Source: an uncultured Aquimarina sp. (GTDB lineage Bacteria > Bacteroidota > Bacteroidia > Flavobacteriales > Flavobacteriaceae). From it: DNA of 64,000 bases. A model generated the notes under the pieces. That model did no database searches and was not told the origin of the DNA. It worked only from the letters and a program-made list of their open reading frames with translations. This document shows positions 7,995 to 16,940 of this stretch, in pieces. The stretch covers positions 1 through 64,000 of the forward strand of contig CANLOW010000003.1 in assembly GCA_947493035.1 (NCBI GenBank). The letters run 5' to 3'. The position numbers and the translations under genes are program-made. Within the stretch, counting starts at the first letter, position 1; the number at the start of each line of letters is the position of its first letter.

Positions 7995-9296
7995 ATGAAC
8001 GAAGGATACACCGAAATAAAAGAGAAACTTGATAATTCAAAAATTGAATATGAGATTATCAAACCTACACTTTCTTCTTTCTCCGAAAAGCTAAAGTTTA
8101 ATATACCCGCAGGAAGAGAAAATAATGAATGTCTACTTGTATTAACAGAGAAACATATATCCAGAGCTTTAAATAGTGAATTTGAAAAATATAAATTCAT
8201 CCAAGGTTATGAAGCAATTTGGTCCCAAGAAAAGAATATAGTTGAAGCAGAAATAAGTAGTCCTGATTCAAAATATGGAAATCGCTTTTTTGAAAAGTTA
8301 TATGAATATATAATAAAACCAGATGAAGTTGATGATAATGAAGAAGACGAAGAAGGAATAAATGAATTTAACCTTCCTAGTTATGAAGGAATGGAAATTT
8401 CTATAGGCTATTCTAGTAATGAATTTGCCGTATTATTGGGTTGTAGAAATGGAGGTTTTATAAGATTTTTGAGTCGAAAAATCACAATAAAAATTAAAAA
8501 CACCACAAAAAAAACTCATGATTCAATAAAGGAATTATTAGAAAAAATTTCTAATTCCCTATTCTTTCAAATAGACTTATCTTTTGAAATATCACTACGA
8601 CTTCAAAGTCAGCGAGAAAATTTTAAAGAAAGAAATTTAAAGATAAAGAGAAGGCATATGCTCATAGATAGAGAAGCAACTATATCTGAGCCAAAATACG
8701 AATACGATAATGAACCCATTTCCATATACTGGTATGCTAAAGAATCTAAAAGTATGCCTATTTTTCAGTTTTTAGCATTTTATCAAACAATAGAATTTTA
8801 TTTTCCTATTTATTCAAGTTTAGATGCAAAACTAAAAATTCAAAGTTTAATAAAAGACCCTAGATTTAACCCTAATAGGGATACTGATATAACTAAAATT
8901 ATTTCGACAATTAAAACTTCATCTAGTGGGAAAAGTTTTGGTAATGAAAGAGAGCAACTTAAAGCTACAATAAAGGCATGTATTGATAAATCTGAAATGA
9001 AGAGCTTTTTTTATATTGATGATAATCGGTTTAAGTTTTTTAGCGAGAATAAAGGAAAAGATATATCCAAACAGAAGATTTCTTTAAAAAACGAAAATGC
9101 TGATTTGATTTCAGAGATTTCAGAAAGGATTTATCAAATTAGGTGTAGGATTGTGCATTCAAAAGCATCCGCAGATGAAATGGAAGTCCTTCTTCCATAT
9201 TCAAATGCTATAAATAAATTGAATTTTGATATTGAATTAATAGAATTCATAAGTAGAAAAGTTTTAATTGCAAGTAGTAGACCAATTAGTATATAA
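7995..9296 (+). CDS. hypothetical protein with possible HEPN-like motif
   Basis: Start ATG 7995 chosen because earlier in-frame codons lie inside the recombination site. 434 residues, soluble, with an acidic patch near 112-122. A C-terminal helix carries RCRIVHSK (about 382-389), which fits the R-x4-H motif of HEPN RNases, but this alone is weak. No other domain recognised. Sole gene of its cassette. Confidence 0.6.
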   Translation: MNEGYTEIKEKLDNSKIEYEIIKPTLSSFSEKLKFNIPAGRENNECLLVLTEKHISRALNSEFEKYKFIQGYEAIWSQEKNIVEAEISSPDSKYGNRFFEKLYEYIIKPDEVDDNEEDEEGINEFNLPSYEGMEISIGYSSNEFAVLLGCRNGGFIRFLSRKITIKIKNTTKKTHDSIKELLEKISNSLFFQIDLSFEISLRLQSQRENFKERNLKIKRRHMLIDREATISEPKYEYDNEPISIYWYAKESKSMPIFQFLAFYQTIEFYFPIYSSLDAKLKIQSLIKDPRFNPNRDTDITKIISTIKTSSSGKSFGNEREQLKATIKACIDKSEMKSFFYIDDNRFKFFSENKGKDISKQKISLKNENADLISEISERIYQIRCRIVHSKASADEMEVLLPYSNAINKLNFDIELIEFISRKVLIASSRPISI

Positions 9297-9307
9297 ATAC
9301 AGTGCCC

Positions 9308-9494
9308 AACACTGTATAAAAAACATAGGGCGAGTTAAAGGTTTGTTCGAAAGGTTTGGGCTTATCCGCTATGTCGCCAAATATAAAATTTGGTGTTTCA
9401 ATATTGAAGATAAACACAAAACATTATATTTGGCTTAGTTATAAACGTAAAGTTAGAGCTTACCATCTGCCCTACGTTTCTTATACTCACCGTT
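9308..9494 (+). repeat. attC-like site 9, subtype B
   Basis: Standard subtype B stems. Left arm GTGCCCAAC matches GTTGGGCAC at 7977. Right arm GTTGTGTAC. Confidence 0.9.
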
Positions 9495-9729
9495 GTGTAC
9501 AAGCAAAAAAATTTCTGTAGATACAAACACTACTAAATAAAGCATCTAATAACTAAACTTGATTTGATACAATAATAAATAGATAAGTTGAACCGGGAAA
9601 CTGGATTCTAAGTTTTGGTTTTAATGTGTAGAGCAACAAAAACAAGTAGATATTTTAGATGTTAAAAACAACAGACAAACTGGATAAATATATTGCTGTG
9701 AATCATTGGGGTTACTGAGTAGAATTGAC
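9495..9729. other. ORF-less cassette segment (decayed)
   Basis: About 235 bases after the boundary without a credible reading frame on either strand. Probably the remains of a cassette. It starts TTGTGTACAAGC and ends TGCACACAA, 8 of 9 bases symmetric. Confidence 0.55.
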
Positions 9730-9767
9730 TGCACACAAGAGCTATATATAGGTCATGATTGTGTGCA
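9730..9767 (+). repeat. collapsed attC-like remnant (site 10)
   Basis: Perfect 9-base inverted repeat TGCACACAA / TTGTGTGCA around GAGCTATATATAGGTCATGA, which is the outer part of a TATATA-type site with the whole middle missing. The AAC and GTT triplets are degraded (AAG, ATT), so it is probably no longer a substrate. Confidence 0.6.
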
Positions 9768-9788
9768 AGCAAACACATTTTCTTAAAT

Positions 9789-10493
9789 TTATTTGTTGTT
9801 AGTATCCTTAATATTTTTTTCTAAATCTTGAGTTACTCTACTAAAAGCTAAAACTTGTGGAGTTATAATAGTTTCTTTGTCATAAATATGAGACTTAATA
9901 GTAGCTACCGCCTGTAATGCCGTTGCAATAGATGAAGGAGATAAATCAGAAGTTGTAGGTATTAAATCATTAATTTTACGAGAGCCTATTCCACTTACTC
10001 TAACTTCTAAAGACCCTTCTAATTTATCTATGTTAGCTACTAACCCAAATGGGCTTGATAAATTAATTTTACCTTTAAAAGCAGTAAATTTAGCAACCAT
10101 CCTTACACTAACACCAACTAAAAAAGTTTGATAATTTTCCCCATCAACTAATACTGTCTGAGTTTGAGAAAAATCATAAATAACTTGATAATTCTCTCCT
10201 TTTGCTGAAACCCCAACTCCAACAATAGATAGTTCTCCATCCCCTTTCATACTATATACTGTTACATTTGATACAAGATTAGTGAATGAATCTAATAAAT
10301 TTTTATCATGAGGTAAGTCGTGAATATTCTTTTGTGTAACCATCTTACTAATGGAATCAACATGATATATTTTCCCATAATAATGATGTGGAACAGTCAA
10401 AGCTATATAATCTGATGTAAAATCTTGACTAAATAATGAGTTTGACAAGAAACAAAGAAAAAATACTGAAATTTGAAGTTTTATTAATTTCAT
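9789..10493 (-). CDS. secreted hypothetical protein, reverse-oriented cassette gene
   Basis: 234 residues with a clear signal peptide (1-22, ending SLFSQ). The mature part is rich in beta-strand (VTVYSMKGDGELSIVGVGVSAKGENYQVIYD), predicted periplasmic. No family recognised. It is one of the few genes opposing the array direction, and lies in a cassette whose left border is the collapsed site. Ends reading CTACACACAAC at 10563 are only partly symmetric with TTGTGTGCAAG. Confidence 0.7.
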   Translation of the reverse strand: MKLIKLQISVFFLCFLSNSLFSQDFTSDYIALTVPHHYYGKIYHVDSISKMVTQKNIHDLPHDKNLLDSFTNLVSNVTVYSMKGDGELSIVGVGVSAKGENYQVIYDFSQTQTVLVDGENYQTFLVGVSVRMVAKFTAFKGKINLSSPFGLVANIDKLEGSLEVRVSGIGSRKINDLIPTTSDLSPSSIATALQAVATIKSHIYDKETIITPQVLAFSRVTQDLEKNIKDTNNK

Positions 10494-10562
10494 TTTTATA
10501 AAAGTTGGTTAATTTTGATTACTAATATATACTTAATTTAGCTAATTAAAAAGCCTACACAC

Positions 10563-10749
10563 AACATTATATAAAAAACATAGGGCAGTTAGGTTTTAAA
10601 TCCAAAGGAAGGAATTTCCTTCCGAGGTCGCCAATTATAAAATTTGGCATTTACGTTGAGAAGATAAATTCAAAATATTTATATTTGGCTTAGTGTCAAA
10701 CCGAAATCTAATGCAGATCTCCTGCCCTACGTTTCTTATACTCACCGTT
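10563..10749 (+). repeat. attC-like site 11, subtype B
   Basis: Outer stem TATATAAAAAACATAGGGC / GCCCTACGTTTCTTATA. Right arm GTTGTAAGTA. Confidence 0.9.
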
Positions 10750-10810
10750 GTAAGTAATTTAACAAGACAGTGTTCCATTCAAAAATATCATAAAAATAAA
10801 TAAACATTAT

Positions 10811-11779
10811 ATGAATATTGACAACATCAAAAATGATGGTTTTTTTATCAAACAATATTATGAAAACACTGAAAATATAGGAGTCCTAACTTTAACTATT
10901 TCTTTAAAATCTTACTTTTCTACTTATAATAGTATAAAAAATAACTTTAGCTTTTTAAAAAATGATAATTCTGAAGAAAATCAACAACATATTTATAATG
11001 CTAACTACATAAAGAATGCTTCTGAAGCTATATTTCATATTCAACATTATTTAGAACTATACGTTAAAGAAATTTTAAAAAAAGAATCAAACATCCGTAA
11101 AATAGACAGATTGGGATTCTCTGTTGCATACAATAAACTATGTGAACTAATAAAAAAAAATGGACTGGTTAAATATAATTTTATATCTGATGCTAAAACC
11201 TGGGTTACTTATATAAATACTTATAGAAATAAGATAGCTCATAGCGGTGTATATGTGATTAGATATATAGCACTTGATTACCTTTTTGGAAAATATATTT
11301 TACCTTTCCTAGAAAAAGTATTTAAAGTGGAGTCTAAAGAAAGTAGGTTTTCTTATTTGAAATTCAAGTCAAATAGCGGAAACAAAAACATTCTTAATGA
11401 ATTAATTAATCATTTCAAAAATGAACAGTATAATATTTCTAAAATAGCTTTATTGAAAGAATTTGGTAGAGCTGGTTTTGAGAACCCAAACTTTCATAAG
11501 TTATTTGATGATAAATATAAAGAAACAGAAAAGGCAAATGAATTAGCTAGAATAAACATTAACTCAAAAATAATTGATTGTCCAATATGTGAATATAAAA
11601 CACTTATTCAAGAATTCGAGTACATTGAAGAATTCAATGAAAACGGAGCAACAGGTAATGACTTCCCTTCTGTATATAAAGTTAAATGTAATACTTGTTC
11701 CTTAGAGATATATCATAACTTAGACAATACTGAATCAATGAATTTAGATTTGAATAATTTATTTATGCTAAAAGAATAA
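10811..11779 (+). CDS. HEPN-domain protein with C-terminal zinc ribbon
   Basis: The helical N-terminal half contains ISDAKTWVTYINTYRNKIAH; the YRNKIAHSG near residues 137-144 is a good match to the HEPN active-site motif (R-x4-H) of many prokaryotic RNases. The C-terminal part has CPICEYK (about 255-261) and KCNTC (about 294-298), two CxxC pairs that suggest a zinc ribbon. A role in RNA cleavage or defence is an inference. Single gene between GTTGTAAGT and ACTTACAAC. Confidence 0.7.
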   Translation: MNIDNIKNDGFFIKQYYENTENIGVLTLTISLKSYFSTYNSIKNNFSFLKNDNSEENQQHIYNANYIKNASEAIFHIQHYLELYVKEILKKESNIRKIDRLGFSVAYNKLCELIKKNGLVKYNFISDAKTWVTYINTYRNKIAHSGVYVIRYIALDYLFGKYILPFLEKVFKVESKESRFSYLKFKSNSGNKNILNELINHFKNEQYNISKIALLKEFGRAGFENPNFHKLFDDKYKETEKANELARININSKIIDCPICEYKTLIQEFEYIEEFNENGATGNDFPSVYKVKCNTCSLEIYHNLDNTESMNLDLNNLFMLKE

Positions 11780-11790
11780 AAACTACTTAC

Positions 11791-11978
11791 AACAATGTAT
11801 AAAAAACATAGGGAGTTTGTCCTAAACCGAAAGTTTTGTTAATATTAACAAAGTCCACTAAATATAAAATTTGGCATTTATAGAAGAAAAGATAAAAGCA
11901 AAATATTTATATTTAGCTAAGTAATAAACCGAAACGAAAGTGCTTATTTATTGCCCTACGTTTCTTATACTAAACGTT
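11791..11978 (+). repeat. attC-like site 12, subtype B (variant 2)
   Basis: Outer stem as subtype B, but the inner arms read CTAAATATAAA ... TATTTAGCTAAG. Right arm GTTAACAAC opens the ORF-less cassette. Confidence 0.88.
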
Positions 11979-12476
11979 AACAACAAAAAAAATCAGGGTT
12001 TAGGCTTGATTACTTTTGCCTTCTTCTCTCCTATTCCTAGACAAAAAGCTCTACATTTTGAACTAACTTAACTTTTATCGTGGTACGCTTTTTTTGTTGT
12101 CTTCTTGCTACTATTTTTCAGCATATCATGGTTTGAGCTTCTAACAAAATATCAGTCAACTCAAAGGGCATAGCTTATTCGGCTTATATGCTAAGGTAGT
12201 TGCTTAATCGTATGCGATGGCTCTACAGGTTGAGTCATTCTCTTGATACTGATTTCAATGCTTTGTGTTTATCGTGGTACGCCATCGTTCGTCTGTTTGC
12301 AAAGGTTCGTTTTCCAGTATTTTTGTTCTTGTCGTTGCTTAATCGAAGAACACAAAGGCTAAATATAAAACATCTACTGTGTATCTCTTTGTTTTTATCG
12401 TGGTACGCCTTTGTGATTGGGCATACTTGTGGGGGTTGAAAAATCTCTTGGGCTGCCTAGTAGAATCTCTGTTGCT
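11979..12476. repeat. ORF-less cassette, copy 1
   Basis: About 500 bases nearly identical to 59778-60276, bounded by GTTAACAAC and GTTGCTAAC. Contains three direct repeats TTTATCGTGGTACGC at 12073-12088, 12268-12282 and 12393-12408. The only sizeable frame (12200-12439) has Leu/Ser-rich low-information sequence and changes freely between the copies, so I do not call it a gene. May encode an RNA or carry regulatory signals. Confidence 0.75.
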
Positions 12477-12663
12477 AACACTATGTATATGTCATACGCA
12501 AGGTTGGTATCCAATCGAAGGTTGATTTTTCAACGACTAAACCGCATATAACATTTTGATTAGTCACTACTTTGAGTTAAGTTAGTACTAACAAAAGTTA
12601 TATGCTCGTACTCAATCGAAATTCCTTGAATTTCTACACATACGACCTATACACTTAACCGTT
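12477..12663 (+). repeat. attC-like site 13, subtype H
   Basis: Outer stem CTATGTATATGTCATACGC / ACATACGACCTATACA. The same subtype follows the second copy of the ORF-less cassette (site 53), so cassette and site moved together. Confidence 0.88.
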
Positions 12664-12676
12664 GCCACACATTGGA

Positions 12677-13675
12677 ATGAAAAAAAATATTCTTTTAATA
12701 TATCTTATAGTGCTGTTTTCTTGTAGTAAAACAACGAAACAAAAAATAATACCTCCAGAAATTAAGAGCGATCTAGAGACTATTGATTCTATAAAAAAAG
12801 AAGTAGTACTAAATAAAGAGGTAACTACTAAAAATATTGATTCCATAAAAACTGATACATCTAACAAAATTTCGGAGTGCGAACTTTATTGGAGCAATAG
12901 ATATCCAAAAGACTCTATTCTTAATAAGATAATTGATAATATTATTAACGAAAATGATCTTACTAAAAACAACAAAGAACTACTAACAGAGTTAAAACTA
13001 AATTTTAATGATACTTTAGTTTTTGAAAAACCTTTATCTCCAATTTATAGACTATCACAAGAAGAAATAGGAATATTCTCTTTTCCTAGATACAAATATG
13101 AGAATAACAGTTTGATTAATGTTTCAAAGGAGCTAGATTTATTAAAGAGTTTTGACACAATAAAAAACAACACAATAGAGCACTTTGGAAAAGTAAAATT
13201 CTACCCATTCGTTTTGGATTCTTTGTTTCCTGACAGAGAAAATCCTTTTATTTATTACTACACTGACAAAGAATCTAAGTTATCTCAAATTATAAATTTT
13301 GGAACTTACGTTGATGAATGCTTAGAATATTTTGAGTTCTCATTAGACAATAAAAAAATTGATTTAAAAGAAAAATTACTTTTTAGTAGTCCACATAATA
13401 TAGATGTGACTTTTAAAAATTATCCCAAAATAGATTCAATATTAAAAAATCAAGTAAAGAAGGATTGCCTTGACTGCCCAAATAGTGATCATTTTGAAAA
13501 AACCTTCGCTCTTTTGGATGGCACAAAAAATGTTTACTTTGTATATGCCGATACTTTCCCTATTAATGATAAACTTGATACTCCAAGTAGAGGACTTATA
13601 TATCTTGATAAAAGCAACACTGTTAAATATATATGGCACGAAGCTTTAGACTTATTTGGATGTAGCTGCTTATAA
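12677..13675 (+). CDS. lipoprotein of unknown function
   Basis: Start ATG 12677; the upstream frame lies in the attC arm. Lipobox LIVLFSCSK gives a lipidated Cys at residue 15 (start-dependent). The mature part is Lys/Glu-rich and ends with DLFGCSCL. No domain recognised; likely membrane-anchored in the periplasm. The cassette ends are GTTGCCACAC and GTGTGGCAAC. Confidence 0.72.
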   Translation: MKKNILLIYLIVLFSCSKTTKQKIIPPEIKSDLETIDSIKKEVVLNKEVTTKNIDSIKTDTSNKISECELYWSNRYPKDSILNKIIDNIINENDLTKNNKELLTELKLNFNDTLVFEKPLSPIYRLSQEEIGIFSFPRYKYENNSLINVSKELDLLKSFDTIKNNTIEHFGKVKFYPFVLDSLFPDRENPFIYYYTDKESKLSQIINFGTYVDECLEYFEFSLDNKKIDLKEKLLFSSPHNIDVTFKNYPKIDSILKNQVKKDCLDCPNSDHFEKTFALLDGTKNVYFVYADTFPINDKLDTPSRGLIYLDKSNTVKYIWHEALDLFGCSCL

Positions 13676-13686
13676 AAACGTGTGGC

Positions 13687-13871
13687 AACACCATATAAAA
13701 AACATAGGGCGATCTATGATTGTTCGAAAGATTTGGGATTTTCTGCTACATCGCCAAATATAAAATTTGGTGTTTCAAAACTTAAGATAAACACAAAACA
13801 TTATATTTGGCTTAGTTATAAGCGTAAAGTTAGAGCTTACCCTCTGCCCTACGTTTCTTATACTCACCGTT
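13687..13871 (+). repeat. attC-like site 14, subtype B
   Basis: Stem CATATAAAAAACATAGGGCG / GCCCTACGTTTCTTATA. Right arm GTTGGCACAC. Confidence 0.9.
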
Positions 13872-13883
13872 GGCACACATTTA

Positions 13884-14324
13884 ATGCAACTTAAAAATTT
13901 TAAAAATAGGTTAATAATTTCTCAGGAAAAGAAACCAGAACTTAAATACTCTTTTCAACCTGGTATAACAGAATTAGAAATTGATAAAATAGAGCTACTG
14001 CTAGATAAAAAAATACCAAAACAAACTATTGAATTTTGGAAGAGTTTTAACGGTATAAAAATTGAAAATCCAGATTTAGAAATTCACAAAATACAAGACT
14101 GGATTCTAACAAATGATAACTTGATTCACTTTGCTACATTTGATAAAAACAATAAGATATATTTTAATACTAATGAAATTAATTCTGCAAATCAATGGTC
14201 TATAATTACTAAGATTAACAATTACACATTAACACTTTCTATGGGTAGTTTTTGGAGTAATAAAATTTGGCATTGGATAGATTACAAAACAGTTATTTGG
14301 AAAGATAAATATTGGGAATTGTAA
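13884..14324 (+). CDS. SMI1/KNR4 (SUKH)-type protein
   Basis: 146 residues resembling the SUKH superfamily. The N-terminal pattern ITELEIDKIELLLDKKIPKQTIEFWKSFNG is shown by ITELEIDKIELLL, KKIPKQ and EFWKSFNG (about 33-58), followed by a HFATFDKNNKIYF strand region and a C-terminal WKDKYWEL. Family members are often immunity proteins against secreted toxins. No toxin lies next to it in the array, so it is an orphan. Its cassette ends, GTTGGCACACATTT and AAACGTGTGCCAAC, show the extended symmetry. Confidence 0.72.
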   Translation: MQLKNFKNRLIISQEKKPELKYSFQPGITELEIDKIELLLDKKIPKQTIEFWKSFNGIKIENPDLEIHKIQDWILTNDNLIHFATFDKNNKIYFNTNEINSANQWSIITKINNYTLTLSMGSFWSNKIWHWIDYKTVIWKDKYWEL

Positions 14325-14338
14325 TTAAAACGTGTGCC

Positions 14339-14525
14339 AACACTATATATACATCATGCGGAGTGTGGTTGTCTAAGGGAAATGTCGTGCTTTCTTGCTA
14401 AGCTGCGTATACAATTTTGATTTATTACATAATAGTTTAAATTAGCAATAAACAAAAAAGTATACGCTCCTGTCCGAACGAAGTTCCTTGAACTTCTGCT
14501 CGCACGAATGCATATATTCACCGTT
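14339..14525 (+). repeat. attC-like site 15, subtype A (variant 2)
   Basis: Outer stem of subtype A with a different middle (GTGTGGTTGTCTAAGGG ... TTATTACATAATAG), shared with sites 23 and 38. Right arm GTTACAAAAC. Confidence 0.9.
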
Positions 14526-14549
14526 ACAAAACATTTGCTGAATAAAATT

Positions 14550-15422
14550 ATGAAAAAGGTAATATCTATAGTTTTATGTTTTTATACGCTTCATATTAAT
14601 TCGCAAAATCAGACTAAAAAGATTGATGAAAAGCTAATCTTAGCCAAGAATTATTTTTACAATAATCAATTTCAACAAGTTTTAGATATAATTTCAGATA
14701 TTGAAGAAATAACAGGAAAACCGTCAAGAATTGATGTGTTAGATTTAAAAATTAACACTCTAATTAAAGTCGGAGCCATATCATTTGCAAAAAGACAGAT
14801 TAGCTTAACTAAAAAATTGAAAATTTCTGAATCAATAAATAAAAAGTTAGTTATATATCAAGACTCTATTAAATCACATTTAGAAAGAAAAAAACATATA
14901 AATAAACTTCTAAAGATAATTAATTATAATCTTAACAATCCCATTAGTCTGAGTCTAATAGATAGCTTAACTATTGATGAGAAAAATAAATTAAATTCTT
15001 TTATTGACTATGCGAGTTGTGGAACTGGTTGTTTGACCCATATCCCTGAATATGATTACAAAGTAGATAATTCACTTGAATTAATAAACAACTCTACAAA
15101 TTTAGAAGCTCTTGTATTTCTAATAAATATTGATAATCAAAAAGAAAGAGTCTATCGCTTACAACATTTAAAGTTAGGCGAAGTATATGAACTTAGAAAT
15201 ATTCCATACGGGAAATATCGGTTAAATATAAGTACTGGGCTTGATTTAAAAGAAGTAAGTGATTGTTATACTGCGCCATTTTGCTACAAACAGTTTGATG
15301 AAAAAGCTTTTTATTATTCTTCTGACTATGTATTTACAATTTCTAATTCAAATATTAGTATTGATTTGGAGCAACTTAATTTATCAAAAATTACTGAGAA
15401 AGAATTTAATCTTGAAAAATAA
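14550..15422 (+). CDS. secreted hypothetical protein with TPR-like N-terminal part
   Basis: Start ATG 14550, the first Met inside the cassette. Signal peptide ends HINSQ. Helical region with AKNYFYNNQFQQVLDIISDIEE (shown as KNYFYNNQFQQVLDI) then KINTLIKVGAISFAKRQI, suggesting one or two TPR-like repeats. C-terminal half beta-rich with CGTGCLTHIPEYDY and CYTAPFCYKQ, which may form disulphides. Periplasmic; function unknown. Confidence 0.65.
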   Translation: MKKVISIVLCFYTLHINSQNQTKKIDEKLILAKNYFYNNQFQQVLDIISDIEEITGKPSRIDVLDLKINTLIKVGAISFAKRQISLTKKLKISESINKKLVIYQDSIKSHLERKKHINKLLKIINYNLNNPISLSLIDSLTIDEKNKLNSFIDYASCGTGCLTHIPEYDYKVDNSLELINNSTNLEALVFLINIDNQKERVYRLQHLKLGEVYELRNIPYGKYRLNISTGLDLKEVSDCYTAPFCYKQFDEKAFYYSSDYVFTISNSNISIDLEQLNLSKITEKEFNLEK

Positions 15423-15433
15423 AAACGTTTTGT

Positions 15434-15615
15434 AACACTATGTAATCGCAATGCTTTATAGTGTTTTGGGCAAAGGGAATTTTGTATTTGTGAGGTCGGC
15501 GTCACAAATTTTATTATTTTAATACCGAAAATTAAAAAACTAAAAAGTGTAACGCCTTATGCTTTGTCGAAATTCATTGCATTTCTACACGCACAGACGT
15601 TTACATTTAACGTTG
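15434..15615 (+). repeat. attC-like site 16, subtype D
   Basis: Outer stem CTATGTAATCGCAATGC... / GACGTTTACAT. Inner GGCGTCACAAATTTTATTATTTTAA region, here shown as GTCGGCGTCACAAATTT, is shared with site 32. Right arm GTTGTAAAGC. Confidence 0.85.
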
Positions 15616-15627
15616 TAAAGCATTAAA

Positions 15628-16200
15628 AAATACAAGCTGGAAAATTTTATTCAATACATATTAGATATTATAAGATTATACATATTTGATGGATTTGCTT
15701 ATTATTCTCTTTTATATCTCGTCTGTTTACTTATTCTAAGAGACAAACAAAAGCTCAGAATATTCGATACAAATGCCATTCAAATAATAATTTTATCTGG
15801 TCTAATTATATCACCTATATGGATTTATTCCATTGTAATACCTTATTTTAAAATTGATAGTGACCTTGATAAAATTGGGTATATTCAGAAATATATAGGT
15901 AAATACTGGTATGCATATTTAGGACAAACTTTTTTTGTGATAATATTATCTCAATTATTAAGAGTTGATTATCTAAAAAACTCTATCATTTATAGGGTTT
16001 TTATGGTTTCTTTTATTCTATTAACAGTTGAGAAATTTGTTTCCTTTGTTACTCTATTTCATAGAGATTACCTTCCTAGTAGTTCAATAATTATTAATGA
16101 TGTAGGTAATGCCTTTCTGCACTCTATTCAAAAACTATTCGTGTTTGTAATAGTTGTACTTGGGTTGATCTCCATCAAAAAAACAAAAAAGAAAACTTAA
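15628..16200 (+). CDS. multi-pass membrane protein, start unclear
   Basis: An open frame encodes several hydrophobic segments (YYSLLYLVCLLIL, IIILSGLIISPIWIY, FFVIILSQLL, IYRVFMVSFILLTVEKF, KLFVFVIVVLGLISI), so it is an inner-membrane protein of five or so helices. The frame is open from 15628 but has no ATG, GTG or TTG before GTG 15937, which would cut off the first two helices. Either an unusual start is used or the 5' end is damaged. The stop overlaps the next start by one base (TAATG). Confidence 0.5.
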   Translation, partial: KYKLENFIQYILDIIRLYIFDGFAYYSLLYLVCLLILRDKQKLRIFDTNAIQIIILSGLIISPIWIYSIVIPYFKIDSDLDKIGYIQKYIGKYWYAYLGQTFFVIILSQLLRVDYLKNSIIYRVFMVSFILLTVEKFVSFVTLFHRDYLPSSSIIINDVGNAFLHSIQKLFVFVIVVLGLISIKKTKKKT

Positions 16201-16559
16201 TGAAACCTCTGATAAACTTGTTGGTAATTAGAACAAAAGAACCTAAGCTTTTAAAAACACAGTATGAGATTTTAGGTTTTAATTTTGAGTATCATCAACA
16301 TGGTAATGGGCCTTTTCACTACGCCGCTGAATTTAATGGATTTGTTTTTGAAATATACCCACTAACTAAATCGATGGATAGAGCCGATAATTCTATTCGC
16401 CTAGGCTTCGATATCAATAATTTAGAATCTAAAATGGATATTATAAAAGATTCCAATTGGGTTGTAAAATCTGATTTACAACAAACTGAATGGGGTTTAA
16501 TTTCTATTGTTTAAGATTTAGATGGACGAAAAATTGAGTTAAAAAACAATAGTTTATAA
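16200..16559 (+). pseudogene. VOC/glyoxalase-like protein with nonsense mutation
   Basis: The translated part is a VOC-fold protein (NLLVIRTKEPKLLKTQYEILG start, FVFEIYPL middle). A TAA at 16512-16514 stops it at 104 residues, but the same frame continues DLDGRKIEL to a stop at 16559, exactly next to the following ATG at 16560. DxDGxxxEL is the usual VOC C-terminal strand bearing the metal-binding Glu, so the TAA is most likely a recent nonsense mutation that removes a metal ligand. A sequencing error is the alternative. Confidence 0.72.
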
Positions 16560-16931
16560 ATGGAAAAAAGAGCTTTTACAACTATAATTGAATATTTGGA
16601 GAAAATTCCAAGTTTACAAAAACCTATTTCTTTCGGGGATACAAATGGCTTTTGGTGGGTCAAATTTTCAATAGACATCGAACATAAGCTTGCATGGAAT
16701 GTAATCCAAGAATTGGGTTGTGTGATAAATTATATATCGATAGATGAAAGATTACCAACCACATTCTACCCTGTTTCTCCAGCACCATATTTAAATGGAG
16801 GCCCTTCTGATTACTTATCTTGGATTATTGAGACAAAAGACATTGACTTTAAACCAGGGACACTAATGAAATGGCTAGAAGGAAGGCTTCCTAATCCCGT
16901 AAATGATATAGAGCAATGGAATATTGAATAA
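16560..16931 (+). CDS. hypothetical protein (123 aa), immunity-like
   Basis: Small soluble protein, Trp/Pro-rich (FGDTNGFWWVKFSID, LPTTFYPVSPAPYLNGG, LMKWLEGRLPNPV). Not recognised; size and composition resemble polymorphic-toxin immunity proteins but this is a guess. Last gene of a three-ORF cassette bounded by GTTGTAAAGC and GCTTTACAAC. Confidence 0.65.
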   Translation: MEKRAFTTIIEYLEKIPSLQKPISFGDTNGFWWVKFSIDIEHKLAWNVIQELGCVINYISIDERLPTTFYPVSPAPYLNGGPSDYLSWIIETKDIDFKPGTLMKWLEGRLPNPVNDIEQWNIE

Positions 16932-16940
16932 ACGCTTTAC

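Noticed and set aside
12200-12439. 79-residue protein in the ORF-less cassette (and its 69-residue counterpart at 60030-60239)
   Set aside because: The frame runs through the 15-base repeats, has low-information Leu/Ser/Trp sequence, and differs between copies mostly by amino-acid changes; no ribosome-binding context.
13682-13894. 70-residue frame across attC-like site 14
   Set aside because: Lies entirely in non-coding stem sequence and reappears in other subtype B sites because the site is conserved.
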